The notes beneath the pieces are model-generated. The model was not told where the DNA came from and ran no database searches. It was given only the letters and a program-made list of their open reading frames with translations. A program made the position numbers and the translations under genes. Below are positions 49,561 through 60,904 of a stretch of DNA of 64,000 bases, in pieces (position 1 is the first letter of the stretch; each line of letters begins with the position of its first letter). Source of the DNA: Metallyticus violacea (lineage: Eukaryota; Arthropoda; Insecta; Mantodea; Metallyticidae); assembly GCA_030762175.1 (NCBI GenBank), contig CM060835.1, positions 81,463,001 through 81,527,000 on the forward strand, in the 5' to 3' direction.

Positions 49561-51463
49561 TTCCTGTTAACTTAAATGTAGTAACAAGTCTCAGAATCTG
49601 CCTGTTTAAGTTACATTCTCATTATATCTGAGTGCACATAGTCTTGCATTTGCCTTTAAAGCATTCGATATTGTGTTTCTGTTTTTTTCAAATGTTCTTA
49701 GTTGTAACTGGCACTTCAAATATTCCTCACTATTTTTGTGTTTATTCAACCCACCTGTAATGTTTTGGAAATTGCAGAAATCTTATCTGTTCCAGGCACC
49801 ACTTTTGTTACTAAAAAGTAAGCAGGACCAACAGAAAACATTTTGAAGAATAGAACTATAGAACATCCATGTGAATTGTTCGAACCACACGTGTAACTTT
49901 ATTTGCTGGGAAACAAATGCAAACTTCAACTCTGAAGAAAAAAGAGCCAGTTACGTTGCCAACTTCCACCAGCTTAAACAGCACTGGACGAGATATGCTG
50001 AAGAGACAAGCTAGTTCCTCGCCTCAGCATGTGGCTATTCAAACAGTCCTTAAAGACGTTAGCACTGACGTTAGGTTTCCATGGCAACAGACGAATAACA
50101 ACTTACTTTCCAAAGATTCGTCCACGACTCGTCCCAAGGCAGTGTGCCTGACTGTTTTACTGTATTGCTTTACGGCAATAGTCCTGCCATCTATGATTGC
50201 GATTACTGCTAACAACTAATATACCCGGCTTGTTCTCCCTATAAATGCTTTCATTGCAGAAGGAAAATTAAATACTTATTTTTAGGAAAATGTTCGTGAA
50301 GTGGCAATTCACTTTCTTCACCTGAATAGCCGCTACCGGCTGGAGTTCATCTGTCACACGTGTCTGCTATTTTTAAACGTTTAAAACATTTTGTTGACAT
50401 TGTCTAGTTTAAAGGCTAACGGTGAAACAGTCTGTCGGGCTCAAAGTCCTAATGGATTTAAAAATCCTTCAGTTTATTAACCATCCAACGGCAGTCCTTT
50501 TAAAAAGTGGCATCGCACTCAATCCTCTGGTTTCTCTTTTTGAATAGAATTTTATGGCCGCTTTGGCCTTTCCCAGCTACCGCAACAGAAAACACCAAAG
50601 TACTTTCTCTTGTGTCTACGTATAATTCCCATGTTAACATTATGTCATATTATACATATATATATATATGTATGATACAATTACAATACATAAAATATTA
50701 AAAAACAAAACGTCAGGACATCCATCAATACTTTGCGCAGTAAGATGAATCTCAGTACGCTGTCAAACAAATTAATTTTCTGCACTGCCACTTTACTGCC
50801 GGTGGGGCTGTGCAAACAACGCGTGGTGGGTAAGGCGGTGCTTTTGAGGTTATGACTGTAAGGTCACGGACTGTTAGATACGCCTGCCAGTCAATCTGTG
50901 CGCCCCTTCTGGAACGCTTCCAGCAGAAATATTAACTTGCCGCATTCCAACGGCAGAAACGTTTTCAACACTTTCCTAACACAAGACGACCTGGCGAAAA
51001 CCGTTCCATTAGCAAGATAAATTAAAGTGAAACAGGTCATTGCATGAAGAGTTTGTAGAAACCCTTAGTACCAGACGGCCCATTTCCCTATCTCTGCTCC
51101 AACTCAACCTGTGAACCATGACACGCTAGTGGGTCGCGAGGTAATGGATAGTATGTTAAACTCGGGGAATTTTCAAATCGGAACCTAATGAAAACAGAAT
51201 TATTCGACAATCATTGTTTTGAAAGACCTCATCGATAGTATTTTTAAATTATGCCTCCGCACAATTCTTTTTTGATGACTTTGAAAAGCATGTCCATGCA
51301 TGTTTGGATATGGATTTAAGTTCTAAACAAAATACATCTCTAGTGACAATTTTTATACAAATAATCTTATTTTATTTCAATATTCTATATTTTAGAATTC
51401 AGTACAATACGGTTGCAGCTTATATAGAAATACAGCAGGAATTTCAATGAATATTGTCACAGT
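49561..51463. other. Unannotated DNA
   Basis: The first 300 bases may be degraded N-terminal hAT sequence. A 100-codon ORF at 49917-50219 and a GC-richer stretch at 50.8-51.1 kb have no recognisable identity. Confidence 0.45.
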
Positions 51464-51681
51464 CCCCCCCCCCCCTTTTGAGTAGTGTTTAACGCCCGTT
51501 TTTACTACTGAGACACCACAGGCGGTGACACCGATGATACATGAGCTGAAATGATAAATTGGGAAATTATATTTTTTTAAGGAAGGAAACGTTCCAGGCC
51601 TAAGTTTAGGGTACCTCCCCGGCATTTGCCAGTTATGAGGACTGAGGAAAACCTGGAAAAAAACCCCAGTCAGGGAGATGA
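51464..51681 (-). mobile_element. SINE family B, 5'-truncated
   Basis: A minus-strand copy with its tail at 51.48 kb (GTGTTTAACGCCCGTTTTTA in plus sense) and body words GGAAGGAAACGTTCCAGGCC and GGCATTTGCCAGTTATGAGG. It stops at CCAGTCAGGGAG, so the tRNA head is missing. A 13-C run adjoins the tail. Confidence 0.85.
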
Positions 51682-51876
51682 TCGCAAGTGGACAAAACTG
51701 ATATGCATCTTTGTCCGCAGAAAAGAATAGCATTTTTGAGACATGGCTCTAAGTATAATGGCTTGTAATATGACATCTCCGTCCCAATTAACGCGTTTGG
51801 CTTTATTTTGAAGCAATCTGATCTGACTGGGAGAAAATATTTGGCCTAATACTCTTCTCATCTCTTCAGAAACATG

Positions 51877-52173
51877 TCGGTCCTGGTGGTGTAATGGTAA
51901 CCATACTTACCTTTTTAAACTCAAGATCGCGGGTTCAAACCCGGCCAGGATCAATGGATTTTTTCAGGCGTAAAAATCCTAAGTATGGCTTCCTTCGAAA
52001 GGAAAGTAAAGCCTTGGGTCCCGTGTCGTACATTTACAGCACGAAAAAAAACCTCAAGTCTGAAAGAAGGGGCCTCTGAGCAAAATTTGTCGGCCGTTTC
52101 ACGCTCTGAATTGAATGGGACGCTGATGACCTGAGATGTTAAAGAGTGTCCTTAAATAAATTAAATCAATCAA
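51877..52173 (+). mobile_element. SINE family A, full length
   Basis: The best complete copy in the window. It has a tRNA-like head (GGTCCTGGTGGTGTAATGG and GGGTTCAAACCCGGCC), the body, and a tail TAAATTAAATCAATCAATC. TCTTCAGAA at 51863-51871 and 52174-52182 is a likely target-site duplication. The length, about 297 bases, can serve as the family reference here. Confidence 0.9.
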
Positions 52174-52182
52174 TCTTCAGAA

Positions 52183-53701
52183 GCTTCGCTATTTCTATTA
52201 CTTTTAAATTTTCGAAATTCCGTTTTCATTTTAGAAATTTATTGAATGAAGTTTCTGTTGCGATTTTTAATTTTCACACACGTTTGATTTAAATGTTTAT
52301 TCTTGGTCTCTAATGGTCAAACAATTTTCAAAATTTTTGTGTTCCTGAGAACTCTAAACTTTCGAATTCGTTATCACATACTTCAATACTTTGTTCAAGT
52401 CATCCCCTTTTGGCGACAAATGTTTTTAATTCTCGTTTTCGCACGCCATTTGTGACTCTCTTATCTCTGTGGTACTGAGCTAGTTTAGAAGTCGGGAACA
52501 TGATTTTTCGATGCTGTGCAAACGGCAAGGTTAGTTAGTGAAGGAACTGCGCCTGGTTTAAGTACACGTTTGCTAGGTAAGGTAAGCAGTTCTGATCACA
52601 AATCTGTTGTAAAATAAGATTCTGAAAATGAAGGCAGCACATTCTGGTGATGTTTACAGTGTCTTTGGGAACCTGTGCAGCTAGTGTTATTTTCTTTCGC
52701 ATTGCGATTATGTGATTCACATCCCCTCATTGCATAACCACGCATTTTGTACAGAATATATTAAAAACAAACTATATTCAATAAATGATAATACAAAAGA
52801 CTGTCAATAATAAAAAAAACACACAATCGCATCAATTGTACATGATACCAGACACACTTCTTTGGTAGATTTTGGGTGTTTTTGTTCCCGTGTGACTTAT
52901 GCGCAAAGCAACGAAAACATATTACCGTCTGCGCACGCTGAATGTACCACCCTGAATAGATTGGCGCTTTTTCCTTACCAAAATTTTCAAACATTGCAGC
53001 TATATGCATGTGCAGAGTTGCTTTTCTTGTGTTTTACACATGCCAGACGAGCCTACAATCAGCTCGCGATTGTTGACTTCTAGAATACTGTAATAATAAT
53101 GGGCCTAGTTTTTAGTAATTCAATTATTAACCTCCATTATTAAGGCATAATTTCCATTATTAAGCACCCCCCCCCCATACCTACTGAACGTTTACGTCGA
53201 AAATTTACGCTTAACCTCATTTACATCTGGCGATGGCTAAGGCAAATTGCGAATTTGTTTTGAATTGCCTACATCCTATTGTGCATCATATTCTATTATC
53301 ATCAGAATCTCAATTTTCTATAAAAATATTATTTTATGTCGATTTTGAACACACAATTGTCTCTATAACACAAGGACTAATAAATCCGAACAAGTTGTTT
53401 TGTTGGCATAGTAACGCAAGCTTCTGTAAAACAAATGAAGTGCTACATAGCGATATGTGGAAAAATAGGTATGCCATTTCAGATAATATGACAAAATAAT
53501 ACGTTTCCGTTTAAAAGGTTGTCTATCACAATATAACTTATACAACACTGGGTGTATAGAAGTTCTTTCCGAATATAATAACAGTGGTTTTTCATGCAGC
53601 TGATTAATTTTAATTAAATTATATACTACCCTTCAAAAAATCTGTGTACGAAAATGATGGCAAGACATTTTATTTCAGGTAAATTTGATTTCATTTTATT
53701 T
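52183..53701. other. Unannotated DNA
   Basis: Short motif-free ORFs and a poly(C) stretch near 53.17 kb. Nothing else was recognised. Confidence 0.5.
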
Positions 53702-54283
53702 CTTACACCATAAATCTTTGGTATACATTTGAAAAAAAAAAAATTGCATTCTACATTACAATTTTTTAAATTTTACTCATGGATAACTAGACAATTATTA
53801 TTTCTGAATACTTTTTTACTATCACTAGAAAAACTGTTCAGTGTATCAAAACAAATAAACTACAATGGTTTCCTTGAATCCACCGTAACGTGTTACCAAT
53901 TGAATGCGGTGATATTCAATTTGTAGTGTATTATAACAATAGTTTTCATTAAAATTGTCTCTTTTTATATTTAATAACTCCAGCCTTTAGAACCGAACTC
54001 ACAGTTTCGAATTAAAACCAATGTGTTACTTCGTAACAGAGGTTTTAAAGATAATATCGCACTTAGGTACTCTGCTGTGTGTGAAAACAAATCTCGCAAA
54101 AATGATTTAAAACATATATAAATCACACAATGATTCTACTTTACTTCATGCATTTACTAACAATAGCCCCAAGGCACATCTTTTACACTGGTAATAAGCA
54201 TTTAAAAAATACTCCCCGGCGGGGAATCGAACCCCGGTCTCCCGCGTGACAGGCGGGGATACTGACCACTATACTACCGAGGA
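53702..54283 (-). repeat. Left arm of a roughly 580-bp inverted duplication containing tRNA-Asp
   Basis: Read on the minus strand, the sequence starting at the tRNA-Asp 5' end and running outward past TGCCTTGGGGC, CAGAGTACCTAAGTGCGAT, GGCTGGAGTTATTAAATAT and GGTGGATTCAAGGAAACC to about 53702 matches the plus strand of 55736-56309. Differences are scattered substitutions and a few indels. Homology stops at the tRNA 5' end on the inner side. Confidence 0.92.
54212..54283 (-). tRNA. tRNA-Asp (GTC)
   Basis: 72 bases fold as a full cloverleaf. The acceptor TCCTCGG pairs with CCGGGGA (one T-G pair), the anticodon stem is CCCGC/GCGGG with loop CTGTCAC (anticodon GTC), and the T-arm is GGGGTTCGATTCCCC. 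It differs from the other two copies by one D-loop base (GGTCAG instead of GGTTAG). A T6 pol III terminator follows within about 10 bases on the minus strand. Confidence 0.96.
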
Positions 54284-54353
54284 CAGTTACAAAGTTCTAT
54301 TTTTAATAGCATTCCAAGGCTAAATTCATTTCGTTGTTTAAAGTACTCATATA

Positions 54354-55633
54354 TCAGGGTAGATCCTCAAGTTTCCGGCCTCGCCGATAATGATTATCCC
54401 CTTCACAAAAGCCTATCTGGTGTCGTGCCGTATCTATTAAATAAATAATTGCAGGTGTAACTTCCGCTCCGCTGTGTTCAGTTGTTCAGATATAGTTGCA
54501 TAAAGAAGGCTATGTAGGTTGTGACACGTTCTAAATGAAGTATCCAGCTGTTATTAAGTTCTTCACAAAAGAAGGACTTACTGCAAATGAAATTAAACAG
54601 TGATTGGTGTATATAGGGAAGCATCCCCCGCATATTCTACCGTAAAAGAATGGGCAAAATTTTATCGAATGGGTCGAAAGCATTGAAGACGAAGAGTGTA
54701 CAGGTGGGCCTTGGAGGTGCTCACTCCTGAAAACCCGCTCTTGTGGAAGGAGAAATTATGGAAGACCGGTGGCTCAAAGTTACAGAAATAGCAGCAAGGT
54801 TGGGTCTTTCTAAAACAATAGTCCTTCGAATTATTCATGAACATTTAAACATAAATAAGGTTAGTGCAAGATGGGTGTCTAGACTTCTTTCCTCAGTCCA
54901 AAAGCAGCAACGAGTCATCAGTTGTCAGGCATTTTTGGAGCTCTGCCGTGGCAACGAGAGAGAAGTTCTGCAAACCATTGCTACAGGAAATGAAACTATG
55001 GTCCTCTACTATGATCCCTTATCCAAAAGTGAACCAATGGAGTGGCAGGCGTAAACCTTACGAAGCACTGCCTCTAAAGGTCAAGGTCACTCAGTCAACC
55101 AAGAAGGCCATGGCCACAATCTTTTGGGACTGTGAAGGAATACTCTTCATTGACTACAAGGAGATGAACGCCACTGTAAAGGGGGAGTACTATGCTGGCC
55201 TACTGCATAGACTACGTGCTTCTATCAAAGAGAAAAGGCAAGGAACGCTGAGTGGTGGTGTGCGCCTTCTTCACGACAAAGCGCCTGTGCACACAGCCCT
55301 AGTTGCAAAGAAAGCTGTGAAGAAATGTGACTTCAAGGAGATCTACCATCCACCCTACAGCCCAAATCTAACTGTCAGTGACTATTTCCTCTTCTTAAAA
55401 CTCAAGAAGGACCTTCGAGGAAATTTAAGTGTGACAAAGAAGTGATGGTTGCTGTTTATCCCCATTTTGCAGATAAGACGTTTAACAATTTTTTTGGGGG
55501 GGGGGTGGAGTTGAGTTCAAAGATGTGAGAAGTTTATTGCAATAAAGGGTAAATATATTGAAAAGTGAAGTATAGTTTTTGCCTTTATCATACCTTGAAA
55601 ATGGTTAGCCGTAAACTTATGGACCAACACTCA
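54354..55633 (+). mobile_element. Mariner element, 1280 bp, flanked by TA duplication
   Basis: The left TIR (TCAGGGTAGATCCTCAAGTT) and the right TIR on the minus strand (TGAGTGTTGGTCCATAAGTT) match imperfectly over about 25 bases, and TA lies immediately outside both ends. The transposase runs on the plus strand but is interrupted. It sits in the spacer between the two arms of the tRNA-Asp inverted duplication, so it probably entered after, or independently of, that duplication. Confidence 0.9.
54535..55568 (+). pseudogene. Mariner DD34D transposase pseudogene
   Basis: An ATG at 54535 begins KYPAVIKFFTKEGLTANEIK (HTH), soon hitting stops. A second frame carries RWLKVTEIAARLGLSKTIVL and VSARWVSRLL, then IATGNETMVLYYDP, where the first catalytic Asp has become Asn (TGDETW to TGNETM). 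A third frame (to 55445) has ATIFWDCEGILFIDY, LLHDKAPVHTALVAKKAVKK and PPYSPNLTVSDYFLF. Spacing between the second and third Asp is 34. The C-terminal DKEVMVAVYPHFADKTF is again in another frame. At least three frame changes plus the D-to-N change make it inactive. Confidence 0.9.
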
Positions 55634-55735
55634 TATCAACAATTATTCTGCGTTATCTAACTGGGCCTAAAATTCATCATGGTGAATGACGTGGAGGAAA
55701 ACTAGAATATATTAGTTTGCACACAACGTCACCTG

Positions 55736-55807
55736 TCCTCGGTAGTATAGTGGTTAGTATCCCCGCCTGTCACGCGGGAGACCGGGGTTCGATTCCCCGC
55801 CGGGGAG
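55736..55807 (+). tRNA. tRNA-Asp (GTC)
   Basis: 72 bases with the same cloverleaf as 54212-54283 apart from one D-loop base (TAGTGGTTAGTATCC), GTC anticodon, intact A- and B-boxes, and a T6 terminator 4 bases downstream. It is divergent with respect to its partner, 1452 bases away. Confidence 0.97.
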
Positions 55808-56309
55808 TATTTTTTAAATGCTTATTACCAGTGTAAAAGATGTGCCTTGGGGCAATTGTTAGTAAATGCATGAAGTAAAGTAGAATCATTGTGTGATTTA
55901 TATATGTTTTAAATCATTTTTGCGAGATTTGTTTTCACACACAGCAGAGTACCTAAGTGCGATATTATCTTTAAAACCTCTGTTACGAAGTAACACATTC
56001 GTTTCAATTTGAAATTATGAGTTTGATTCTAAAGGCTGGAGTTATTAAATATAAAAAGAGGCAATTTTAATGAAAACTATTGTTATAATACACCATAAAT
56101 TGAATATTACCGTATTCAATTTGAAACATGTAACGGTGGATTCAAGGAAACCATTATAGTGTATTTGTTTTGCTACACTGAACAGTTTTTCTAGTGACAG
56201 TAAAAAAGTAATCATAAATAATAATTATATTTGATATCCATAAGTGAATTAAGGAAATTGTAAACTAGGAATGCTACCAAATGTATATCAAAGATTTGTG
56301 CTGGTATAA
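55736..56309 (+). repeat. Right arm of the inverted duplication containing tRNA-Asp
   Basis: Starts at the tRNA 5' end and extends about 500 bases beyond the tRNA. The outer end near 56285-56309 (AAATGTATATCAAAGATTTG) still matches the reverse complement of 53705-53732. Confidence 0.92.
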
Positions 56310-56707
56310 GTAGGTAATTATCCAAATACCACTGCTGTAGCCTTTATATTATTAAATATATACGTTGCTAAAAATGCTCAATGCAAAAAAGATTAATGCT
56401 TTTCATCTCATATTGTCCGCAAGCTTGACATACATGTAATTCTTAATTTTCCCTAGGTTTCAATCTGTATATTGCTGATCCATAGAATTTTTAAAATTCA
56501 AAGTATCTATTTTTATACAAAAATTGTAAACTTTGGAAATTAAGTATTAAAAATTACTTACAAACTGTATACCAAAATAAATAAATAAATAAATTTCTCT
56601 TCATCGTGTATCTGTGAGCTTGTATATTGAATGTCATTGTAGTATCATTTAAATTGCTACGCAAGAGCATTTTACGTTAACGAACGTGCTGAAAATATAA
56701 ATAAAGA

Positions 56708-56709
<2 letters not shown>

Positions 56710-56769
<60 letters not shown>
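56710..56769. repeat. (AAT)n microsatellite
   Basis: About 20 perfect trinucleotide units. Confidence 0.96.
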
Positions 56770-56774
<5 letters not shown>

Positions 56775-57023
56775 GATTAACGTTTACAAGTCACATTAAA
56801 CGCTCCTGATACATAAATTGGGCCTTCAGGCACCATTTACCTTTTCTCTGCTAATACTTTATCCATTTCGCTTTTAGCTTCTTTCCTTGTGAAGATTTCC
56901 GCTTTTTTACTCCGGATAACACAATTTTGATCACGCTACAGTACTGTTCTTCTTGGAGTTACTCTTCTCTTCTGGTGCCTTGCTGAAGTTCAAGAGATTT
57001 CAACTCCACAAATCGCCTATGGT

Positions 57024-57081
57024 TACTCAGTAGTAAAAACGGGCGTTAAACACCATTAAAAAAACAAACAAACAAACAAAA
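57024..57081 (+). mobile_element. SINE family B tail fragment
   Basis: ACTCAGTAGTAAAAACGGGC and GTTAAACACCATTAAAAAAA followed by (AAAC)n. This is the 3' end of family B only. Confidence 0.75.
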
Positions 57082-57659
57082 ACGGTAAAGAAAGAAGAAA
57101 AACAAAGGAGGGGGGAAGCTCCTCAAATTAAATTCACTATTGCTTTAACAACTGCTAAATCCATTTTTTTTTTTTTTAGATACATATATTTCTTTGGAAT
57201 ACTTATTCCATTTGCTGCGATGAAGAAGCTCACTTTAATTCTGTTTCCTTTTGTGTACATGTCTACAAATACTGTGAAAGCCAATTTTTAGTATATGAGC
57301 ATCACTTTTACTGCAGGTTTTTCAGACAGTTTCACTTTCCATTTTGTGTATCTATACACCCTGCACATACCGTCTGTTTACAGTACCATGAATTTACGTC
57401 TTTAGTAAAAGTTTTACATAGCTAATAGAAGGGAAAGTGCGATCACTTCCCTACTAAGGAATCGTGGTGAAACAGTTTATATAGCTTACTGTTTCGTTTC
57501 ATTATGTTATTCTAAATCTGTTGTTGATTGTCTTCCTAATCTGCTCACTTCTGTTCTCCCTATCACTGAGATGTTTGTGTTTTTATTCCCAGCACTTATC
57601 AGTGCTCTATGGATCAGGTCTGTCTTCTTGTGAGGTATTTATGTTTACATTTACAGCTA

Positions 57660-57718
57660 TCATTGTTAAACCCAAGATCGCGGGTTCGATCCCGGCCAGG
57701 ACCGATGGATTTAAACGC
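57660..57718 (+). mobile_element. SINE family A head fragment
   Basis: TTAAACCCAAGATCGCGGGT, TCGATCCCGGCCAGGACC and GATGGATTT. This is the anticodon and B-box half of the tRNA-like head, directly followed by mariner coding sequence. Confidence 0.75.
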
Positions 57719-57981
57719 AAACGTAGTGAGTTTCTCCGACGTTTCATAACAGTAAATAAAGTATGAATTCTTCATTACACGCCAGAGACGAAGGAGCAGT
57801 CCAAACACTGGGTGATAACAGATGAAATTGTAGCAAAAAAAGCAAAAACAGTTTCCATCTGCAGGAAAAGTCGCGACTATGGTTTTCTGGGATTCCCGTG
57901 GTGTGGTTCTCGTAGATTACTCTTGAAGGGCAGAACCATCTCCGGGGAGTATTACGCTTCACCACTAGACACACACAAAAA

Positions 57982-57982
<1 letters not shown>

Positions 57983-58046
<64 letters not shown>
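57983..58046. repeat. (AAT)n microsatellite inside the mariner remnant
   Basis: About 21 units. The poly-Asn ORF across it is an artefact. Confidence 0.96.
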
Positions 58047-58187
58047 GTTGTATACGTCGCCCTGGTACCTGGTTTCCTAAACCAGGGCTTGTATATCAAA
58101 ATTTCTATTTATTATTATAAAGTATACAATACCATAATCTCTTACCATATTATTTTGCAGATTTTCCTAATAACTAGATTAAAATTA

Positions 58188-58446
58188 CAGACTTCGTGAG
58201 CGGGAGGACTGGAGTTCGAATCCCACCAGGGCCGTTCTCCCTGACTGAGGTTTTTTCTAGGTTTTCCTCAGTCCTCATAAATGGCAAATGCCGGGGAGGT
58301 ACCCTAAACTTAGATCTGGGGTGTTTTCTTCCTTAAAATAAACCTTTCCCAATGTATCATTTCATGTAACATCAGTGCCACTGCCTGTGGACACTGTGGT
58401 GCCTCGGTAGTAAAAACGGGCGTTAAACATTATTAAAAAAAACAAC
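58188..58446 (+). mobile_element. SINE family B, 5'-truncated, with target duplication
   Basis: The copy starts just before the B-box (GGAGTTCGAATCCCACC) and runs to the A-rich tail. GATTAAAATTA is duplicated at 58177-58187 and 58447-58457. The tRNA A-box half is missing although the duplication is intact, so the truncation occurred during insertion. Confidence 0.92.
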
Positions 58447-58864
58447 GATTAAAATTATATAATAATCTAATAAAATAAAACAAAATAAACTACTGAACAA
58501 CTGAAGGAAGCTATTCGGGCTAAACGTCCACATTTTGAGAAAAAGCAAGGTCTCTTTCATCACGATAATGCGCCCTCACGCACACCAGGGATTATTACTG
58601 CAAAACCGTAGCACCTTCACTTCCAAGTGCTTCCACATCCACCATATTCGCCGGATTTGGTTCCCAGCGATTATTTTTTTATTCCCAAATCTGAAGAAAT
58701 GGTTGGGTGGACGAAGATTCATATCAAATGATGAAATTGAAATTGAGACAAACGCTCATTTTTCACACTTTGACAAATGTTATTTTACTGAGGGTGTTAA
58801 AAAGTTGGGAAGTTCGTTATACTAAAGGTATTGATTTACAAGGGTACTATGTTGAATAAAAAAC

Positions 58865-60429
58865 AAAAGGCCAAGAACTTTTAGAATACCCATAGTATAT
58901 TTAAAATATATACAGTAATATATAACAAAACTATATAATATACTTAAAAGCATACTTTCAGGCACGAAATTGCTCAAAAACATCAATGCAAACATATTAT
59001 TTAAATCTTTATCAATTTTTAAAAGAAAAAAAAAATAAACCCAAATCACTTTGGGGTGTTCTTCTTAAGAGGGTTAAATAAGACGTTTAATTCTCGATTT
59101 TTATAATATTAGAAAGACGTACATAAGAAAAGTCAGCAATGCACTTGAAGAGAGAATTTGAAATTTATAAGAGAATACCCTATTCCCCAAATAATAAATT
59201 TAGGATTAAAATTGAAGAATTATTCTCAAGTGATTAGTTACTCAAATTTTCTCTAACCTTGTCCGTTACTAATTACGGATAAAGCTAGTTATCACAGTGT
59301 GCAATAGCAGTCCCTCACTGAACAATTTGCCCCAATGCACTATCTGGTAACGCTTTACCAAGTTACATGGCGTGAGGTGAAGATGGCAGTAGCTGCCACT
59401 CATTGTGCTAACACTCTGTCCCAGGTGGTGTTCACGCAAATGGAGGGATATCTATGCTCTGTTCGCTCTGTCCCTTCTCGCTGCAGCTCATAAAGGCTGC
59501 CAAACTGCATTTCGTTAAAAATAAACATTGAACTATTCCGTTTAGAAGCACACAGCATTGGTGTGAAAACTGCTGTACAATGTAGTGGAAATACGTACAG
59601 AGAAAGAAGCAAAGATAATTTTTTTTAAATGTGATTTTTATTTTTTCACACAAGCCATGTATAAGCTAGGATTTGAAAGCAGAGTTCGGTAGCTCAAGTC
59701 TTATGAATCCCAAAAAGAATTCCGGAATTGAAATATAATTTTTATAAAACTGAAATACATCCAATTGCATGTTTATTTTGAATTTGTTACTCCATTTTAT
59801 TTTGAGAACAATTCTGTTGTTTGGTTGTGAACATGCATATATAAAAATCTCTAAGAGCAATCATTTACACAAGTTGTGTTATGTTTGGAAAAATCGAGAT
59901 CACGATTTGGACACGAACCACGTGTTTTCGGCTTATGGATTAACTCTCTATAGCGAGATATAATTTGAGGTTTCCAGGAGTGGAGGAGATGAAGAGATCA
60001 CCGTTGAGGCCGGAAGTGCTGGGGCATTTTGTTCATTTTGCTTGACACCGGCTGCTTTGAAATTCCTTTTACTTTTCAACAAACTTTTCTTCAGCTGAGC
60101 CCTATGCAGAGTTTGTTTCCCTATAGCACAGCTCGAAGATGGGTTAAAATGTAAGCGATCAGTTTGTAAGAAAGGTGGACCCGACGCTGTAGTTTGTGCT
60201 CTAACGGAAGAAAACCTTTATTAACATCGCTGCTGTCATAAGATGTAGGATCGTCAAATAATATTAAGAATATTTTCCCCCAAAAATTCCCAAATGTCAC
60301 TAGGTACCATTTACACGTTGCTAAATGAAAAGTTGCCATGAAATGTGTTTGTGCATGGTGGATTTTAAGTCTGCTTATTCCGAACAAAAAGGGAAAAATT
60401 AGATAATCTCATTTTTCGATATTCAAGGA
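58865..60429. other. Unannotated DNA
   Basis: No recognisable motif. A 70-codon minus-strand ORF near 59.4-59.6 kb is unassigned. Confidence 0.5.
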
Positions 60430-60900
60430 ATGGTTTACTGTACACACAAATGTAAGTGGGCAATACTGCAGAAAAATCTGCAAGGCCATATCAAACGCAA
60501 AAGGCCACTTTTCCATACAATAAACTGGATGCAGCATCTCGATAATGCACGGCCGCACACCACAAAAGTTGTTCTGAATATCTCACAAAAATCAATATGA
60601 AGTATGTTCCTCGCCCTCTCTATCATCAGTTTTAGCCCCGTATGACTTTTATCTTTTCCCCTAAATGAAGTGACACCTTCGTGGGAGGCATTTTTCATCA
60701 TCAGAACAGTGGTGAAGGCCGCGGAGGCTATTCTAAAGGACCTGTCAAAGAAACTCGTTTTCAGCGTGTCTTTGAAGACTGACAAAAACGCTGGGGCGGT
60801 GGGGAGTACTTTCAGAAAGATCGTAAAATGTTTGAGGATGGGTAAAGGCATGTTGTCCCCCCCCCCCAAAAAAAAAACCGTTTTTAATCGAACTGCTCTT
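60430..60900 (+). pseudogene. Mariner-type transposase fragment (relative of the 27.3-kb element)
   Basis: The frame near 60.48-60.6 kb reads HIKRKRPLFHTINWMQHLDN, then ARPHTTKVVLNISQK, retaining the DNARPH motif. A shifted frame gives PSWEAFFIIRTVVKAAEAIL and SVSLKTDKNAG, closely matching the C-terminal words of the 27.3-28.8 kb element (VVVKDAEEVLKNL and STSLKTGRN). The right end near 60.88-60.9 kb only weakly recalls that element's TIR. It is truncated at the 5' side and frame-broken. Confidence 0.65.
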
Positions 60901-60904
60901 GTAC

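Larger units (their letters stand above)
56310..57659. other. Unannotated DNA with (AAT)n and a SINE-B tail
   Basis: Contains an (AAT)n array (56710-56769) and a family-B SINE tail (57024-57081). Nothing else was recognised. Confidence 0.5.
57727..58860 (+). pseudogene. Mariner transposase remnant with nested insertions
   Basis: The first part reads FLRRFITVNK, where TVDETW has become TVNKV plus a stop. LHYTPETKEQSKHW follows, and then LLKGRTISGEYYASPLD at about 57965. Coding homology resumes only at about 58488 with LNEQLKEAIRAKRPHFEKKQ and LFHHDNAPSRTP. In shifted frames HPPYSPDLVPSDYFF and a C-terminal segment near 58.83 kb resembling YTKGIDLQGYYVE follow. Between the halves lie an (AAT)n array, about 140 unassigned bases and a family-B SINE with an 11-base target duplication. 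The first catalytic Asp is mutated, and stops and frameshifts are present. Confidence 0.8.

Noticed and set aside
57812..58120. ORF with a long poly-Asn run
   Set aside because: An (AAT)n array inside a dead mariner, not a poly-Asn protein.
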